In this document: in pieces, positions 63,495-64,000 of the stretch
How the letters are laid out: each line of letters starts with the position of its first letter
Numbering within the stretch: position 1 is the stretch's first letter
NCBI GenBank assembly: GCA_020002185.1
Contig: CM034543.1
Location: 28,297,185-28,361,184 of the forward strand
Length of the DNA: 64,000 nt
From: Paraescarpia echinospica
Lineage: Eukaryota; Annelida; Polychaeta; Sabellida; Siboglinidae
Direction of reading: 5' to 3'
The notes under the pieces: model-generated
Told to the model about the DNA's origin: nothing
The model's input: only the letters and a program-made list of their open reading frames with translations
Databases searched by the model: none
Program-made: the position numbers and the translations under genes

Positions 63495-63541
63495 CTGCGG
63501 GCAGAACACAAAGATACCTAACAAGTCACGATGATATAAAC

Positions 63542-63755
63542 CTTAAGGTAACATTCTGGGATCGTCCATCTTTAAAAGGGGGCTGTCTGTTGCTAGTTTT
63601 TAATTAGTTAATCAATATAATGTTCTTAAGACTATACTATGTTGAAGGTATACTGCCCGCCAAATTGTGTTTAGTAAGCCTGTAACAACGGTCGCAATTT
63701 GAAGGTACGCACACGGGCTCATGTTCAAATAGTAAACAAAACATCTAGCTTCATT
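63542..63755 (-). mobile_element. Element X, uninterrupted copy carrying the K1 empty site
   Basis: In inverted orientation it matches the DNA on both sides of K1 copy 2: tatagtc then a single TTAA (63626-63629) then gaacattatatt. Further shared words include tttggcgggcagtatacctt and acttgggc-free flanks up to tagatgttttgtttac. One end starts TTAAGGTAACATT, suggesting X is itself a TTAA-type element. Confidence 0.7.
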
Positions 63756-63765
63756 GCCAGCCAGG

Positions 63766-63970
63766 GTGGTTTGGTACTGATTAGGCTGCCGTGTAGAAAC
63801 TTGGGCAATTTAATTCTCCCGACGTTGCCTGCCTTTCTGAAGAGATTGTATTAGTCGCTGGTCCCTTCTGTCTGGTGTCTAAGCCAGGGGAAGTATCAGT
63901 TCCCAAGCAGGGAAATGGAAAAAACTTGTCGTGGACTCACTGAGCAGAGGTCTCATTCTCAAAAAACAAA
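63766..63970 (+). mobile_element. tRNA-derived SINE, family 2, partial copy
   Basis: Shares tagtcgctggtcccttctgt, taagccaggggaagt and acttgtcgtggactcac with 11374-11690 and ends in an aaacaaacaaac tail. Confidence 0.6.
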
Positions 63971-64000
63971 CAAACAAAATAATGTTGGTCGTATAATGGA

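Overview
The window is a stretch of a metazoan (invertebrate-type) nuclear genome occupied almost entirely by one gene read on the minus strand: HERC2, the giant HECT and RCC1-like-domain E3 ubiquitin ligase. I resolved 41 consecutive coding exons (about 7.27 kb of coding sequence, about 2,420 codons). Every one of the 40 exon junctions is GT-AG and keeps the reading frame. Going from right to left (gene 5' to 3'), the protein runs: an SH3/Tudor-like segment (63.4 kb), a helical stretch and UBA-like domain (60.8-58.3 kb), the CPH domain (57.9-51.2 kb), an SH3-like HERC2 segment (50-47 kb), a ZZ zinc finger (47.2-43.7 kb), the DOC/APC10 domain (43.3-40.5 kb), the second RCC1-like propeller (40.6-33.2 kb), a linker region (32-19.4 kb), the third RCC1-like propeller (19-6.6 kb), a pre-HECT segment (6-4 kb) and the start of the HECT N-lobe (2.4-1.07 kb). 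The first RCC1-like propeller, the cytochrome-b5-like region and the start codon lie beyond the right edge. The rest of HECT, with its catalytic cysteine, lies beyond the left edge. No other intact gene is present. The species cannot be named from the sequence. The HERC2 architecture, non-LTR retrotransposons, tRNA-type SINEs and TTAA-type DNA transposons fit a bilaterian invertebrate.

The introns are dominated by tandem minisatellites, about 25 arrays with units of 17-73 bp. The largest are a 51-bp array of about 115 copies (51.3-57.2 kb), a 55-bp array of about 64 copies (13.2-16.7 kb), a 50-bp array of about 35 copies (36-37.8 kb) and a purine/pyrimidine array of about 1.6 kb (9.0-10.66 kb). 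The striking feature is that many arrays start exactly at an exon edge, and their unit includes the splice site plus the first or last 5-35 bases of that exon. The gene is therefore flanked by rows of decoy acceptors or donors. This is seen at the acceptors of exons 7, 10, 13, 17, 21, 22, 27, 32, 33, 34 and 36, and at the donors of exons 11, 16, 21, 24, 35 and (mostly intronic) 39.

Inserted among the arrays are mobile elements. They comprise three full copies and one fragment of a roughly 1.15-kb TTAA-flanked Kolobok/piggyBac-type non-autonomous element, whose empty target site is preserved elsewhere in the window; a second TTAA family nested in the tail of a retrotransposon; a hAT-type MITE with an 8-bp target duplication; two mariner/Tigger-type MITEs; an 852-bp element with terminal inverted repeats and a short ORF; a decayed hAT transposase; a CR1-like reverse transcriptase fragment that split a minisatellite; and two tRNA-derived SINE families. 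Nearly all long open reading frames outside the HERC2 exons are by-products of tandem repeats whose unit length is a multiple of three.
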